Shown here in pieces: positions 16,510 through 25,535 of a stretch of 64,000 nucleotides of DNA (the first letter of the stretch is position 1; the number at the start of each line of letters is the position of its first letter). Position numbers and translations under genes: made by a program. This stretch comes from Rothia sp035916755 (lineage in GTDB: Bacteria > Actinomycetota > Actinomycetes > Actinomycetales > Micrococcaceae), in assembly GCF_035916755.1 (NCBI RefSeq), contig NZ_JAYWIX010000002.1, positions 1-64,000 of the forward strand, given 5' to 3'. Below the pieces are notes generated by a model that saw only the letters and a list, made by a program, of their open reading frames with translations, was not told the DNA's origin and ran no database searches.

Positions 16510-17412
16510 TTACGCAACATCGACTAACGCACCATCAACCACCTCCTGCGGAGTCCGATAACCAAGAGACGCATGCAACCGCCGCTGATTCCACCAATTC
16601 ACCCAACCCGCCGTAGTAGCCTCCAACTGAGCAACAGATTCAAAGAACCGGCCACGCACCAGCTCAGCTTTATAAGCCCCATTCACCGACTCAGCCAAAG
16701 CATTATCGTATGAATCTCCAGTAGATCCTACAGACAACTGAACACCCAGCCGCCTCAACTCACGCGTGTAATCCTCAGCAAGATACTGCGAACCACGGTC
16801 CGAGTGATGCACCACCTGCGTCAAATCAGACCCTGACCGCCTGGCTTCAAACAAAGCCTGCTTCAAAGCCATCAGCGGCATCCCCAGCGTATGCATACTC
16901 GAGGAAACACCCCAACCCACAATCTTTCGACTGAACACATCAGTGATGAAGGCCGTGTAGCAGAAGCCACTGGCAGTACGGACATAGGTGAAGTCCGCAA
17001 CCCACAAGCGGTTCGGCGCTTTAGCGGTGAACTGGCGGTTGACCAGATCAGGGCGGTGATCAGGAGCCTTGGTAGCCCTGGTGGTCACAGGCTTACGGCC
17101 CCGATGCACACCCTGAATACCAGCTGCACGCATGAGCCGGTAGGTTTGGTCCCGGCCAATAGCCCAGCCTGCCCGTTTCATGGCCTGCCACATTTTGCGC
17201 ACGCCATAGACTCCATAGTTCTCCTGGTAGATTCTTACCAGTTCGGGGATGAGCAGCTGGTCGGAGAGTGACCTGGCTGAAGCGACACGGCTCATTGCGC
17301 GGTAATAGCCGCTAGCCGTCATGAAGCCACCGTCAAGGTGCTCGGATAGGACTCGGCAAATGGGCTCGACCCCGAAAAGATCCTTATAAGTGTTGATGTA
17401 GCGGATCATCAT
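16510..17412 (-). CDS. IS3-family transposase OrfB, DDE integrase
   Basis: A 300-residue catalytic transposase. An HTH_21 region (about residues 45-105) precedes an rve integrase core with the acid triad in WVADFTYV, HHSDRGSQY and NALAESVNGAYKAEL, the last having the IS3-type DDE spacing. It overlaps the orfA stop as ATGA, so it is made by coupling or frameshift with OrfA. The frame is intact, so the element may be active. Confidence 0.93.
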   Translation of the reverse strand: MMIRYINTYKDLFGVEPICRVLSEHLDGGFMTASGYYRAMSRVASARSLSDQLLIPELVRIYQENYGVYGVRKMWQAMKRAGWAIGRDQTYRLMRAAGIQGVHRGRKPVTTRATKAPDHRPDLVNRQFTAKAPNRLWVADFTYVRTASGFCYTAFITDVFSRKIVGWGVSSSMHTLGMPLMALKQALFEARRSGSDLTQVVHHSDRGSQYLAEDYTRELRRLGVQLSVGSTGDSYDNALAESVNGAYKAELVRGRFFESVAQLEATTAGWVNWWNQRRLHASLGYRTPQEVVDGALVDVA

Positions 17413-17726
17413 CGGGCCGGTCGGTCGAGCTCTGCTGCGAAAAAAGCTGAGGCTGTCTTCAGGATTTCGTTGGCCCTGCGTAGTTCCGCGTTTTCTCGTT
17501 TTAGGCGTCTGATTTCGGCCGCCGCGTCACTCGTAGTAGTGATTTCTTTGCCGGTGTCGAGGGCGGCGTTGTTGCACCAGCGGGCCAGAGTGTTGTGGGA
17601 AATTCCTAGCCGAGGGGCGATGTCTTTGATTGCTGCGGTTATGGACGGGGCGTCGGGGTGGTTCAGTCGGTCACCGACGAGTCGTACCGCTCGTTCTTTG
17701 AATTCTTGGGGGTATTTGTTGGGCAT
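17409..17726 (-). CDS. IS3-family transposase OrfA
   Basis: A 105-residue DNA-binding subunit with an HTH_Tnp_1 domain (about residues 5-55, with YPQEFKERAVRLV at the start) and a C-terminal leucine-zipper-like coiled coil (EIRRLKRENAELRRANEIL). A T6 run on the coding strand near the 3' end is a possible slippage site for making an OrfAB fusion. Confidence 0.92.
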   Translation of the reverse strand: MPNKYPQEFKERAVRLVGDRLNHPDAPSITAAIKDIAPRLGISHNTLARWCNNAALDTGKEITTTSDAAAEIRRLKRENAELRRANEILKTASAFFAAELDRPAR

Positions 17727-17792
17727 GGTTTTATTATTCCTTCCGGTGGGGTGTGGGTGGAAGGTGTGGACTGAACCCAGTACATATCATAG

Positions 17793-18116
17793 TGGTCCAA
17801 AGGGCGGCGGGGTGGGCTGCGACTGGTCCAAAGGCTGGTGGGGTGGGCCGTGTGTGGTCCAAAGGACGGTGGGGTGAGCGAGCCGGGTCGTAGTTGCATT
17901 GGGTTTGGACCAGAATCAGCGCACCGCTGTGAAGTTTGGACCGTATTCAGCGCAAAATGTAGGTAATTTTGGGGTGTTTTTGAGCTGGTAGTGGTCCAAA
18001 GGACGACGGGGTGGGCCGTGCGCGGTCCAAAGGCTGGTGAAAAGGGCGGGACGGACGGCGGGGCGGGCCGTGTATGGTCCAAAGGTTAGCCAAGTGAGCT
18101 GTATATGGTCCAAAGG
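17793..18116. repeat. 31-bp-period repeat array with TGGTCCAAAGG core
   Basis: Seven direct copies of TGGTCCAAAGG (one with C first) begin at 17793, 17824, 17855, 17992, 18023, 18075 and 18106. Neighbouring starts are 31 bp apart in four of six intervals. Two inverted copies of the core (TTTGGACC) lie at 17914 and 17935, each followed by a similar TCAGCGCA segment. Between cores the units share a GGTGGGGTGGGCCGTG-like stretch. The whole units are related, so it is not a repeat-spacer CRISPR structure. Together with the IS end it fills the 492 bp between orfA and the phosphatase gene. Confidence 0.85.
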
Positions 18117-18218
18117 GGTAGCGCTGGTCTGGTTTACCTTCAACACAAGGATAGACCCCAGCTACAGTCATCGCACAGAACCCAACACAAACCCACGGAA
18201 AGTGCGATAATAGACCAC

Positions 18219-19334
18219 ATGCCTAGCGTACTCATTCGACACGGACAGACCGACTGGAACCTCGTACACCGCCTGCAGGGCTCCAGCGACATACCCCTCA
18301 ACGACACCGGCCGTGCCCAGGCGCTTGCCGCCGCCCACAACGTGCTCGAATACGCCAAGACCCAAGCGGACGCCCACCCCGGCTTCACCTGGCACGGCGT
18401 CGTCACCTCCCCCCTCTCCCGCGCCGCAGAAACCGGTGCCATCATCGCCGACGAACTGGGCCTACCCGTCCTCGGCTCCTACCCGGGCCTAGCAGAACGC
18501 TCCTTCAAAGACCTCGAAGGCGTACAGAACAACCCCGCCCTCTGGGAGACAGTAGAAAACGAAACCGCAGACATCGAACCCCTGGCCGACTTCCTCGCCC
18601 GCGTTGAAGACGCCCTCGACCGGGTGGAAGCCGACTACCCGGGGCAGAACCTGATTATCGTGGTGCACGGTATGCTGATTTCCCGCCTGCAAACCGCCCG
18701 CACCGGCCAGAAGGTGCTGGTGCCCCACAACGGTGAGGTGGTGCCCCTGGCACCTGCCCGCCGGGCGTCCTCCATCATGCTAATCCGCCACGGCCAGACC
18801 GACTGGAACAAGGCCCACCTCATGCAGGGCTCCAGCGATATTCCCCTCAACGAAACCGGCCGTGCCCAGGCCCACGAGACTGCTGCCTCCCTCAAAGCCC
18901 GGGGTTTTGAGTTCGACGTGGTGGTGTCGTCCCCGCTCTCCCGCGCCCACGAGACCGCAGAAATTATCGGCGCAGCCTTCGGTCTGACCGTCGACCGCAC
19001 CTACGACGACCTGGTCGAACGCGGCTACGGCGAAGCTGAAGGGCTCGACATTTCAGCCGAGGCCCGCAAGGAACCCGACGCCTACTACAGCGGCGTTGAA
19101 AGCGAACGCTCCGTCTACTTGCGCGGCATTAGGGTGCTGCGCCAGATTGCCCGCGACTACCCGGGCCAGCGCGTCATTGCCGTCTCTCACGGCTCCCTGA
19201 TTCGCCGTGCCCTCTCTGCCACCCACGGCCGGGAGTTCGGTACCATCGCTAACGCTGAACCCTTCGAAGTTGACCTGCCGGGTCTTGCCCACTGGCTAGA
19301 GGCCAAGGAACCCCTGCTGGTGGGTAAGCCCTAG
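18219..19334 (+). CDS. Tandem-domain histidine phosphatase (phosphoglycerate mutase-like)
   Basis: A 371-residue protein made of two complete histidine phosphatase domains. Each has its own phospho-accepting RHGQTDWN (residues 6-13 and about 189-196), SPLSRA-x-ET arginine, acidic L(A/V)ER segment and second histidine (VVHGML and VSHGSL). DNA similarity between the two halves is also high around the RHG and QGSSDIPLN segments, showing a direct gene duplication. I start at the ATG at 18219 because the catalytic motif follows at once; the frame upstream reads into the repeat array. The substrate is unknown: single-domain relatives act on phosphosugars or as alpha-ribazole phosphatases. Confidence 0.85.
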   Translation: MPSVLIRHGQTDWNLVHRLQGSSDIPLNDTGRAQALAAAHNVLEYAKTQADAHPGFTWHGVVTSPLSRAAETGAIIADELGLPVLGSYPGLAERSFKDLEGVQNNPALWETVENETADIEPLADFLARVEDALDRVEADYPGQNLIIVVHGMLISRLQTARTGQKVLVPHNGEVVPLAPARRASSIMLIRHGQTDWNKAHLMQGSSDIPLNETGRAQAHETAASLKARGFEFDVVVSSPLSRAHETAEIIGAAFGLTVDRTYDDLVERGYGEAEGLDISAEARKEPDAYYSGVESERSVYLRGIRVLRQIARDYPGQRVIAVSHGSLIRRALSATHGREFGTIANAEPFEVDLPGLAHWLEAKEPLLVGKP

Positions 19335-19774
19335 TGGGGCGTATCTTCCTCTGGGGCATCACCTGCCTGTACGTTGCTGCCGTTGCTTTTATCGTCCTCT
19401 GGCCCACCCACGTTGACTCCGGAGAATCGGGTGAAACCCTAGCCCGGATACTTGCGGACGGCCACGCTCGCGGCTGGCTGCCCGGCTGGTTTGGCTATGG
19501 GCAGGTGGAATGGCTGTCGAACGTGGTCATGTTTGTGCCCGGTGGCCTGCTCTTTACCTGGTTGCTGCGCCCGGCCCGCACCTGGCTTGTGCCCCTGGGC
19601 GGTCTGGCCTGTACCTTGGCGATCGAAACCACCCAGCACTTCATGCCCGGGCGTACCAGCTCACCCCTGGACGTCCTCGCCAACACTCTCGGGTGTGCTA
19701 TCGGTTGGGTTTTGGCACTGGCCCTAGTGAAATTGACCGAAAAACCCAACCAAAACACCGAAATACACCCGTAA
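19334..19774 (+). CDS. VanZ-like membrane protein
   Basis: A 146-residue protein with about four membrane helices and the VanZ-like signature: a loop after helix 2 leading to NVVMFVPGG, then a TIETTQ-like segment (AIETTQHFMPGR) and a final helix with LDVLANTLG. The GTG start shares its first base with the upstream stop codon, so translation is coupled. VanZ-like proteins can give low teicoplanin resistance, but most members have no known role. Confidence 0.82.
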   Translation: MGRIFLWGITCLYVAAVAFIVLWPTHVDSGESGETLARILADGHARGWLPGWFGYGQVEWLSNVVMFVPGGLLFTWLLRPARTWLVPLGGLACTLAIETTQHFMPGRTSSPLDVLANTLGCAIGWVLALALVKLTEKPNQNTEIHP

Positions 19775-19788
19775 CCGTGGGTTTTACA

Positions 19789-19844
19789 TTGACGTGCCCA
19801 CAGAAACCCACATAAAATCAACTGTAGATAGGGTCGCCCGACCC
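19789..19844 (+). promoter_or_regulatory. Promoter and palindromic operator of the fructose PTS operon
   Basis: TTGACG (19789-19794) and TAAAAT (19813-19818) are 18 bp apart. Just past the expected transcript start lies the palindrome GGGTCGCCCGACCC (19831-19844), well placed for repression by the FruR product of the first gene. Confidence 0.6.
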
Positions 19845-19873
19845 ACCTTCCAGTTGTATAAGGTGATAAACAC

Positions 19874-20665
19874 ATGTTCGCTGAAGAACGACGTGCCGAA
19901 ATAGCGAAGCTCGTGGCTTCTGCACGCCGTGTCAACGGCGCAGACCTGGCTAGACGCTACGAAGTCACGATGGAAACCGTCCGCCGTGACCTAGCAGCCC
20001 TCGAAGCTGACGGTAAGCTGCGCCGTGTACACGGCGGTGCCGTAACTGTAGAGCAGTCGACCTCTGTAGAGTCGTCTATCGCCCTACGTCAAAACATGAA
20101 CACCCCCGAAAAACAGAAAATCGCCCTGCGTGCCTACGAGCTGCTGCGCGACTCGGACGCCGGTGCGGTAGTTCTCGACGCCGGTACCACCATCGAAATC
20201 CTCGCCGACCGTATCGCCGCCGCTGATTTCTCCCTCAAGTCAGGCGCCGACCGCCTCATCATCACCCACGCCCTTCACATCGCAGTGAAGCTGGCTGAGG
20301 CCGACGGCGTGGTGCTCGATATGGTAGGCGGCCAGCTCCGCAAAATGACCTGGGCCGCCGTTGGCACCCGGGCCGCCGCCCACTTCGAAACCATCCGTCC
20401 CGACATCGCCTTTATCGGCGTGAACGGCCTGGACGCCGAATTTGGGCTCTCCACCCCCGGTCTGAACGAAGCCATCGTTAAGACCGCCATCGTCAAGTCA
20501 GCCCGCCGCGTGGTGCTCCTGTGCGACTCCGCCAAGTTCGGCCAGGAGTCCCTGGTGCGTTTTGCCGGGCTTGAAGACATCGATACTCTCATTACCGATA
20601 AAGCGCCAGAAGGCGAACTCGCCGCAGCGCTTGAAGAATCCAACGTAGAGGTGCTTATCGCATGA
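19874..20665 (+). CDS. fruR: DeoR-family regulator of fructose use
   Basis: A 263-residue repressor with an N-terminal DeoR helix-turn-helix (about residues 6-57, with the family signature EVTMETVRRDLAALEADG) and a C-terminal sugar-phosphate sensor domain (about 75-235). It is the first gene of the fru cluster and its last 4 bp overlap fruK. By analogy with corynebacterial FruR it should respond to fructose-1-phosphate or fructose-1,6-bisphosphate and control fru and possibly the general PTS genes. Confidence 0.87.
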   Translation: MFAEERRAEIAKLVASARRVNGADLARRYEVTMETVRRDLAALEADGKLRRVHGGAVTVEQSTSVESSIALRQNMNTPEKQKIALRAYELLRDSDAGAVVLDAGTTIEILADRIAAADFSLKSGADRLIITHALHIAVKLAEADGVVLDMVGGQLRKMTWAAVGTRAAAHFETIRPDIAFIGVNGLDAEFGLSTPGLNEAIVKTAIVKSARRVVLLCDSAKFGQESLVRFAGLEDIDTLITDKAPEGELAAALEESNVEVLIA

Positions 20666-21624
20666 TCGTTACCCTAACCGCTAACCCCAGCATGGACCGC
20701 ACCGTGGAGCTGAACCACGAAATCAAGCGCGGTGCCGTTCAGCGCGCCGTCGCGGCGGTGTCCGACCCCGGTGGCAAGGGCGTGAACATTGCCCGCGCCC
20801 TCAATATCTCCGGCTTCGAAACCGTAGCGGTGCTGCCCGGCGACAACGAAGACCCCGTACTGGCCAGCCTCAAAGAGGCAGAGGTGCCCTTCGTCAACAT
20901 GCCCATCGGCGCCCCGATCCGCTCCAACATCACCATCGTTGAGCCCGACGGCACCACCACCAAGATCAACGCCCCCGGTGAACCCCTGAACGACGTGGCC
21001 CAGCAGCAGCTGACCCGCCTCATGATCAAGGAAACCATCGAGGCCTCCTGGCTAGTGCTGGCAGGTTCCCTGCCCGCCGGCGTCCCCTCCGACTACTACG
21101 CCGTTGTGGGCCGCTCAATCCGCGAGTCCCTGGGCGAGAAAGCCCCCCGCATCGCCGTTGACACCTCCGGTGCCGCCCTGCGCGACGCCCTCGTTGGCCT
21201 GGATGGCATGCCCAACCTCATCAAGCCCAACTCCGAAGAACTCGCTGAGCTAGTCGGCAAGATCGAAATGGCGGACGAGCTTGAAGCCAGCCCCGAACTC
21301 ACCGCAGCTACCGCCAAGGAACTGGTTGACCGCGGTGTCGAAATGGTCCTTGCCACCCTGGGTGGGGGAGGAGCCGTGCTGGTCACCGCAGAAGGTGCCT
21401 GGCACGCCGTGCACGCCCCCGTCAAGGTGCGCTCCACCGTGGGTGCAGGTGACTGCTCCCTGGCCGGCTTCCTGATCGCCCACGAGCAGGGCAAAACCCT
21501 GCCTGAATGCCTGGTGCAGGCGGTAGCCCACGGCTCAGCCGCAGCCTCCCTCCCCGGCACCCAGGTGCCCACCCTAGAATCGACCACGCCCGAAGCAGTC
21601 ACCCTGCGCGAGCTGGCCCTCTAA
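20662..21624 (+). CDS. fruK: 1-phosphofructokinase
   Basis: Phosphorylates fructose-1-phosphate made by the PTS to fructose-1,6-bisphosphate. The 320-residue PfkB-family kinase has the N-terminal TLTANPSMDRT motif of 1-phosphofructokinases, the GGKGVNIAR substrate loop (about residues 34-42) and the C-terminal catalytic segment STVGAGDCSLAG with the general-base aspartate. It overlaps fruR by 4 bp and precedes fruA by 54 bp. Confidence 0.93.
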   Translation: MIVTLTANPSMDRTVELNHEIKRGAVQRAVAAVSDPGGKGVNIARALNISGFETVAVLPGDNEDPVLASLKEAEVPFVNMPIGAPIRSNITIVEPDGTTTKINAPGEPLNDVAQQQLTRLMIKETIEASWLVLAGSLPAGVPSDYYAVVGRSIRESLGEKAPRIAVDTSGAALRDALVGLDGMPNLIKPNSEELAELVGKIEMADELEASPELTAATAKELVDRGVEMVLATLGGGGAVLVTAEGAWHAVHAPVKVRSTVGAGDCSLAGFLIAHEQGKTLPECLVQAVAHGSAAASLPGTQVPTLESTTPEAVTLRELAL

Positions 21625-21678
21625 ACCCCAACCGAACCACATTCTCAAACCCCTAAAACACAATCCGAGGAGGAGCAC

Positions 21679-23685
21679 ATGTCTGCTCTTATCACTGCGG
21701 ATCTCATCAGCCTCGATGAGAACCTCGGCGAGACCCGCTTCGATGTCATCGAGCATCTAGCAGGCGCCGTCGTAGGTGCTGGCCGCGCCACCGACTTTGA
21801 GACCCTCTACGCCGCTGCGCGTGCCCGCGAGGAAAAGACCGATACCGGCATCCCCGGTGGTATCGCTATTCCCCACTGCCGCAGTGAAGCAGTCACCGAG
21901 CCCACCCTGGCTATGGCCCGCCCCAACCCCGCCGTTGACTTCGGCGCTAAGGACGGCCCCGCCGATCTCATCTTCTTCATCGCAGCTCCTGCAGACGGTG
22001 ACGAAGCCCACCTGAAGATCCTTTCTCAGATGGCTCGCTCCCTCATGAAGAAGTCCTTCACCACTGCGCTACGCGAAGCCAAGACCGCTGACGAGGTCGT
22101 CGTCCTCGTCGAAGAGGCCCTGGGCCTGCGCGAAAAGGCAGCTGAGGCACCCGCTGCCGCTGCTGCGTCCGGCTCCGTAGCTGCTGCAGGCACCGCCGAA
22201 GCAGAGGCACCTGCCCGCCGCAAGAAGATTGTGGCTGTGACCAACTGCCCCACCGGCATCGCCCACACCTACATGGCAGCGGACGGCCTCAAGTACGCCG
22301 CCGAAGAGCTAGGCTACGACTTCAAGGTTGAGCCCCAGGGCTCATCCGGTGGCGAGAAGCTCACCCAGGCTGAAATCGACGAAGCTGACGCTGTTGTCTT
22401 CGCCGTTGCCCTGCCCGTGCGCGGCCGCGAACGTTTTGCCGGTAAGCCCTATGTTGAGGCCCCCGTCAAGCGCGGTATCGACGAGCCCAAGGCCATGATC
22501 GAAGAAGCCCTTGCCGAAGCTGAGAAGCCCAACGGCAAGCGCGTCGCCGCAGGTGCAGCTGACTCCTCTGAAACCGCTGAAGAAGGCGGCTCCTGGGGCA
22601 CCCGCATCTACAAGGCCCTGATGACCGGCGTCTCCTACATGATTCCCTTCGTGGCAGCAGGCGGCATCATCCTGGCTATCGGCTTCATGCTCGAAGCCAT
22701 CACCATGCCCAACCTGGGTGACGTAGACACCGAAGCCATTCTCTCCGGCGCCTCCCTCACCAACCTGGGCGACACCCCGCTCTCCCTCTACCTGGGCGCT
22801 GCCCTGCACACTATCGGTGCCTTTGGCCTGGGAGCTATGGTTCCGATTCTGGCAGCCTACATCGCCTACGGCCTGGCCCAGCGCCCAGGTATCGCCCCCG
22901 GCTTTATCGCCGGTTCTGTCGCCGTTATGGTGGGCGGTGGCTTCCTCGGCGGCATCGTCGCCGGTCTGCTCGCAGGTCTGTGCGCCTACTGGCTCTCCCT
23001 GCTCAAGCTGCCCCGCTGGCTCGCCTCCATGATGCCCGTGGTCATTACCCCTCTGGTTGCCACCCTCTTCGCAGGCGGCCTCATGTTCTTCCTGCTCGGC
23101 GGCCCCCTGGCCTGGGTCACCACCTCACTTGAGAACTGGCTCAACTCCATGACCGGTGCCTCAGCTGTACTGCTCGGCATCATCCTGGGCGCCATGATGG
23201 GCTTCGACCTCGGTGGTCCCGTCAACAAGGCAGCCTACCTCTTCGCCACCGCAGGCCTCTCCGCCGGTACCCTGGCCTCCCAGCAGGTCATGGCAGCCGT
23301 CATCATCTCCGGCATGGTACCCCCGCTAGCTATGGCCCTGGCCACCGCCGTCCGCCCCAAGCTCTTTAGCGCCCCCGAACGCGAAAACGGCAAGGCCGCC
23401 TGGCTGCTGGGTGCCTCCTTCATCTCCGAAGGTGCCATCCCCTTCGCCACTGCCGACCCCCTGCGCGTCATCCCCTCATCCGTCGTTGGTGCAGCCGTTG
23501 CCGGTGCTATCTCCATGGGCGCAGGCGTCGCCTCACCCGCTCCCCACGGTGGTGTCTGGATCATCGCCCTGGTTGAGAACCCCCTCATGTTCCTTGTGGC
23601 TGCTATCGCAGGTACCGTAGTGGGTGCACTCATGTATATTGTTCTCAAGTCACTTGCAGGCCGTAAGGCCGAGGCAACTGCCTAA
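21679..23685 (+). CDS. fruA: Fructose PTS enzyme IIABC
   Basis: The membrane transporter that imports and phosphorylates fructose at C1. The 668-residue chain contains IIA (about residues 1-150, phospho-His 66 in IAIPHC), an Ala-rich linker, IIB (about 175-280, active Cys in TNCPTGIAHTYMAA) and the membrane IIC domain (about 300-665) with the GFDLGGPVNKAA segment. A GGAGGAG ribosome site precedes the ATG. All three domains in one chain is common in actinobacteria. Confidence 0.94.
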   Translation: MSALITADLISLDENLGETRFDVIEHLAGAVVGAGRATDFETLYAAARAREEKTDTGIPGGIAIPHCRSEAVTEPTLAMARPNPAVDFGAKDGPADLIFFIAAPADGDEAHLKILSQMARSLMKKSFTTALREAKTADEVVVLVEEALGLREKAAEAPAAAAASGSVAAAGTAEAEAPARRKKIVAVTNCPTGIAHTYMAADGLKYAAEELGYDFKVEPQGSSGGEKLTQAEIDEADAVVFAVALPVRGRERFAGKPYVEAPVKRGIDEPKAMIEEALAEAEKPNGKRVAAGAADSSETAEEGGSWGTRIYKALMTGVSYMIPFVAAGGIILAIGFMLEAITMPNLGDVDTEAILSGASLTNLGDTPLSLYLGAALHTIGAFGLGAMVPILAAYIAYGLAQRPGIAPGFIAGSVAVMVGGGFLGGIVAGLLAGLCAYWLSLLKLPRWLASMMPVVITPLVATLFAGGLMFFLLGGPLAWVTTSLENWLNSMTGASAVLLGIILGAMMGFDLGGPVNKAAYLFATAGLSAGTLASQQVMAAVIISGMVPPLAMALATAVRPKLFSAPERENGKAAWLLGASFISEGAIPFATADPLRVIPSSVVGAAVAGAISMGAGVASPAPHGGVWIIALVENPLMFLVAAIAGTVVGALMYIVLKSLAGRKAEATA

Positions 23686-23715
23686 ATCACTTCAACCTCT
23701 TAGAAGGAAAACACT

Positions 23716-25413
23716 ATGACTACCTACAAGGGCGTCGGCGTCTACGCCGGCCGCGTTATCGGCAAAGTCCTTCAGATGCCCGAGCCCATCAAGGCTCCCT
23801 CATCATCCCTGAAGATTTCCGCCGACGAAACCCCCGAGCAGGCCGCCGAGCGTATCAAGGCAGCTGCCGAAGCCGTCAAGAACGGTCTGCTGGAGCGCGC
23901 CGAGCACGCCAGCCGCGACGGCAAGGCTGTGCTCAAGTCCACCTCCCAGATGGCAACCGACCGCGCCCTGCTTAAGAGCGCCATCAAGATTGTCGAGAAG
24001 CAGGGCAAGGCCCCCGAACTGGCAGTCTGGGAAGCCGCATCAGCCTTCGCCGACCAGATGGCAGCCCTCGGCGGCTACATGGCCGAGCGCGTCACCGATA
24101 TCCACGACGTCCGCGCCCGCATCGTTGCCGAGCTGACCGGCCAGCAGGCCCCCGGTATCCCCGTCTCTACCGAGCCCTTCATCCTGGCAGCCATCGACCT
24201 TGCACCGGCAGACACCGCCACTCTTGACCCCAAGCAGGTCATCGCTCTGATCACCTCCGACGGTGGCCCCCAGGCCCACACCGCGATTCTTGCTCGCGGT
24301 CTCGGCCTGCCCGCCATCGTTGCAGCCAAGGGCGTCACCGACATCGAAAACGGCACCGAAGTCTACGTTGACTCCAACGAAGGCACCGTCAACACCGAGG
24401 TCACCGACGAGCACCGCGACCTGGCCGAAAAGTACGCCAACCGCAAGGAACTGCCCGACTTCGACGGCACCGGAGCCATGGCAGACGGCACCCTCGTACC
24501 CCTCTACGCCAACGTCGGCGACGGCAAGAGCGCAGAAAAGGCAGCCGGCCTCAAGGCCGAAGGCGTGGGCCTGCTCCGCACCGAATTCGGCTTCCTGGGC
24601 CACGACGCTGAACCCTCAGTAGAAACCCAGACCGCCAGCTACAAGGCAGTCTTCGACGCCTTCCCCGGCCAGCACATCGTCGTCCGCACCCTCGACGCAG
24701 GCGCAGATAAGCCCCTGCCCTTCCTTAACGTCAAGGAAGAAGAGAACCCCGCCCTCGGCGTCCGCGGCTACCGCACCGACTGGACCGTGCCCGGCGTCCT
24801 CGAACGCCAGCTCGAAGCCATCAAGGCAGCAGCCGACGGCTCCGATGCCGACATCTGGGTTATGGCCCCCATGATCTCAACCACCTCAGAGGCCCGCCGC
24901 TTCAAGGAAATGGTTGATGAGGTCGGTCTTCAGACCCGCGGCGTCATGGTCGAGACCCCCGCAGCAGCCGTCAACGCTGAAGCGATCCTCGGTGAAGTCG
25001 ACTTCGTCTCCATCGGCACCAACGACTTGACCCAGTACACTATGGCAGCAGACCGTCTGCTCGGTGACCTGGCCCACCTCAATAACCCCTGGCAGCCCGC
25101 CGTCCTTAAGATGATCAAGCTGACCGTCGAAGGCGCCAAGCGAGCATCCGCCAAGGCCGGCGTCAAGAAGTACGTCTCTGTCTGTGGTGAAGCAGCAGCC
25201 GACCCCGCCCTGGCGGTCGTCCTCGTTGGCCTGGGCGTCGACACCCTCTCCATGAACGCCGGTGCTATGGCCGCCGTTTCTGCCGTGCTCAAGTCGGTCA
25301 CCCCTGAAAAGGCCCAGCAGATCGCCAACGACGCCCTGGATCAGATCTCCTCAGCAGAAGCTAAGGAAGCAGCGCGCAAGCACCTGCCGATCCTGGACGA
25401 GCTCGGCCTCTAA
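23716..25413 (+). CDS. ptsI: PTS enzyme I, phosphoenolpyruvate-protein phosphotransferase
   Basis: Transfers phosphate from phosphoenolpyruvate to HPr. The 565-residue protein has the swivelling phospho-His domain (GGPQAHTAILARGLGLP), the PEP-binding barrel (VGLLRTEFGFL, ERQLEAIK, GTNDLTQYTMAADR) and the active Cys in SVCGEAAADP. The HPr-side motif reads PQAHTAIL where many family members have GRTSHTAI. AGAAGGA lies upstream of the ATG. It sits 30 bp after fruA, inside the fru locus. Confidence 0.95.
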   Translation: MTTYKGVGVYAGRVIGKVLQMPEPIKAPSSSLKISADETPEQAAERIKAAAEAVKNGLLERAEHASRDGKAVLKSTSQMATDRALLKSAIKIVEKQGKAPELAVWEAASAFADQMAALGGYMAERVTDIHDVRARIVAELTGQQAPGIPVSTEPFILAAIDLAPADTATLDPKQVIALITSDGGPQAHTAILARGLGLPAIVAAKGVTDIENGTEVYVDSNEGTVNTEVTDEHRDLAEKYANRKELPDFDGTGAMADGTLVPLYANVGDGKSAEKAAGLKAEGVGLLRTEFGFLGHDAEPSVETQTASYKAVFDAFPGQHIVVRTLDAGADKPLPFLNVKEEENPALGVRGYRTDWTVPGVLERQLEAIKAAADGSDADIWVMAPMISTTSEARRFKEMVDEVGLQTRGVMVETPAAAVNAEAILGEVDFVSIGTNDLTQYTMAADRLLGDLAHLNNPWQPAVLKMIKLTVEGAKRASAKAGVKKYVSVCGEAAADPALAVVLVGLGVDTLSMNAGAMAAVSAVLKSVTPEKAQQIANDALDQISSAEAKEAARKHLPILDELGL

Positions 25414-25535
25414 GCTAAGAGCCCACTCCTGAATAAATCACACTAAAATAAGCGGTTAACGCGCGCGAAACATACGCACCCTGATTTAGACTCAGTAGTG
25501 GACAACAAATCCGCACCCTTTGTAAGGAGAACCCC

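Larger units (their letters stand above)
16459..17789 (-). mobile_element. IS3-family insertion sequence
   Basis: Two overlapping transposase frames are bounded by inverted repeats beginning TGATATGTACTGG at both ends (left from 16459, right ending at 17789), with imperfect homology for about 15 bases further. Length is about 1.33 kb, usual for IS3. No target duplication is visible next to the repeats, so deletion or recombination has probably altered one flank. Its left end cuts the toxin gene and its right end abuts the 31-bp repeat array. Confidence 0.88.

Noticed and set aside
17793..18116. CRISPR array
   Set aside because: The whole 31-bp units resemble each other, with no unrelated spacers, and two cores are inverted. 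No cas gene is nearby.
17663..18171. Several short minus-strand frames within the repeat array
   Set aside because: They are translations of the 31-bp repeats (recurring Pro/His/Trp words) and have no independent support.
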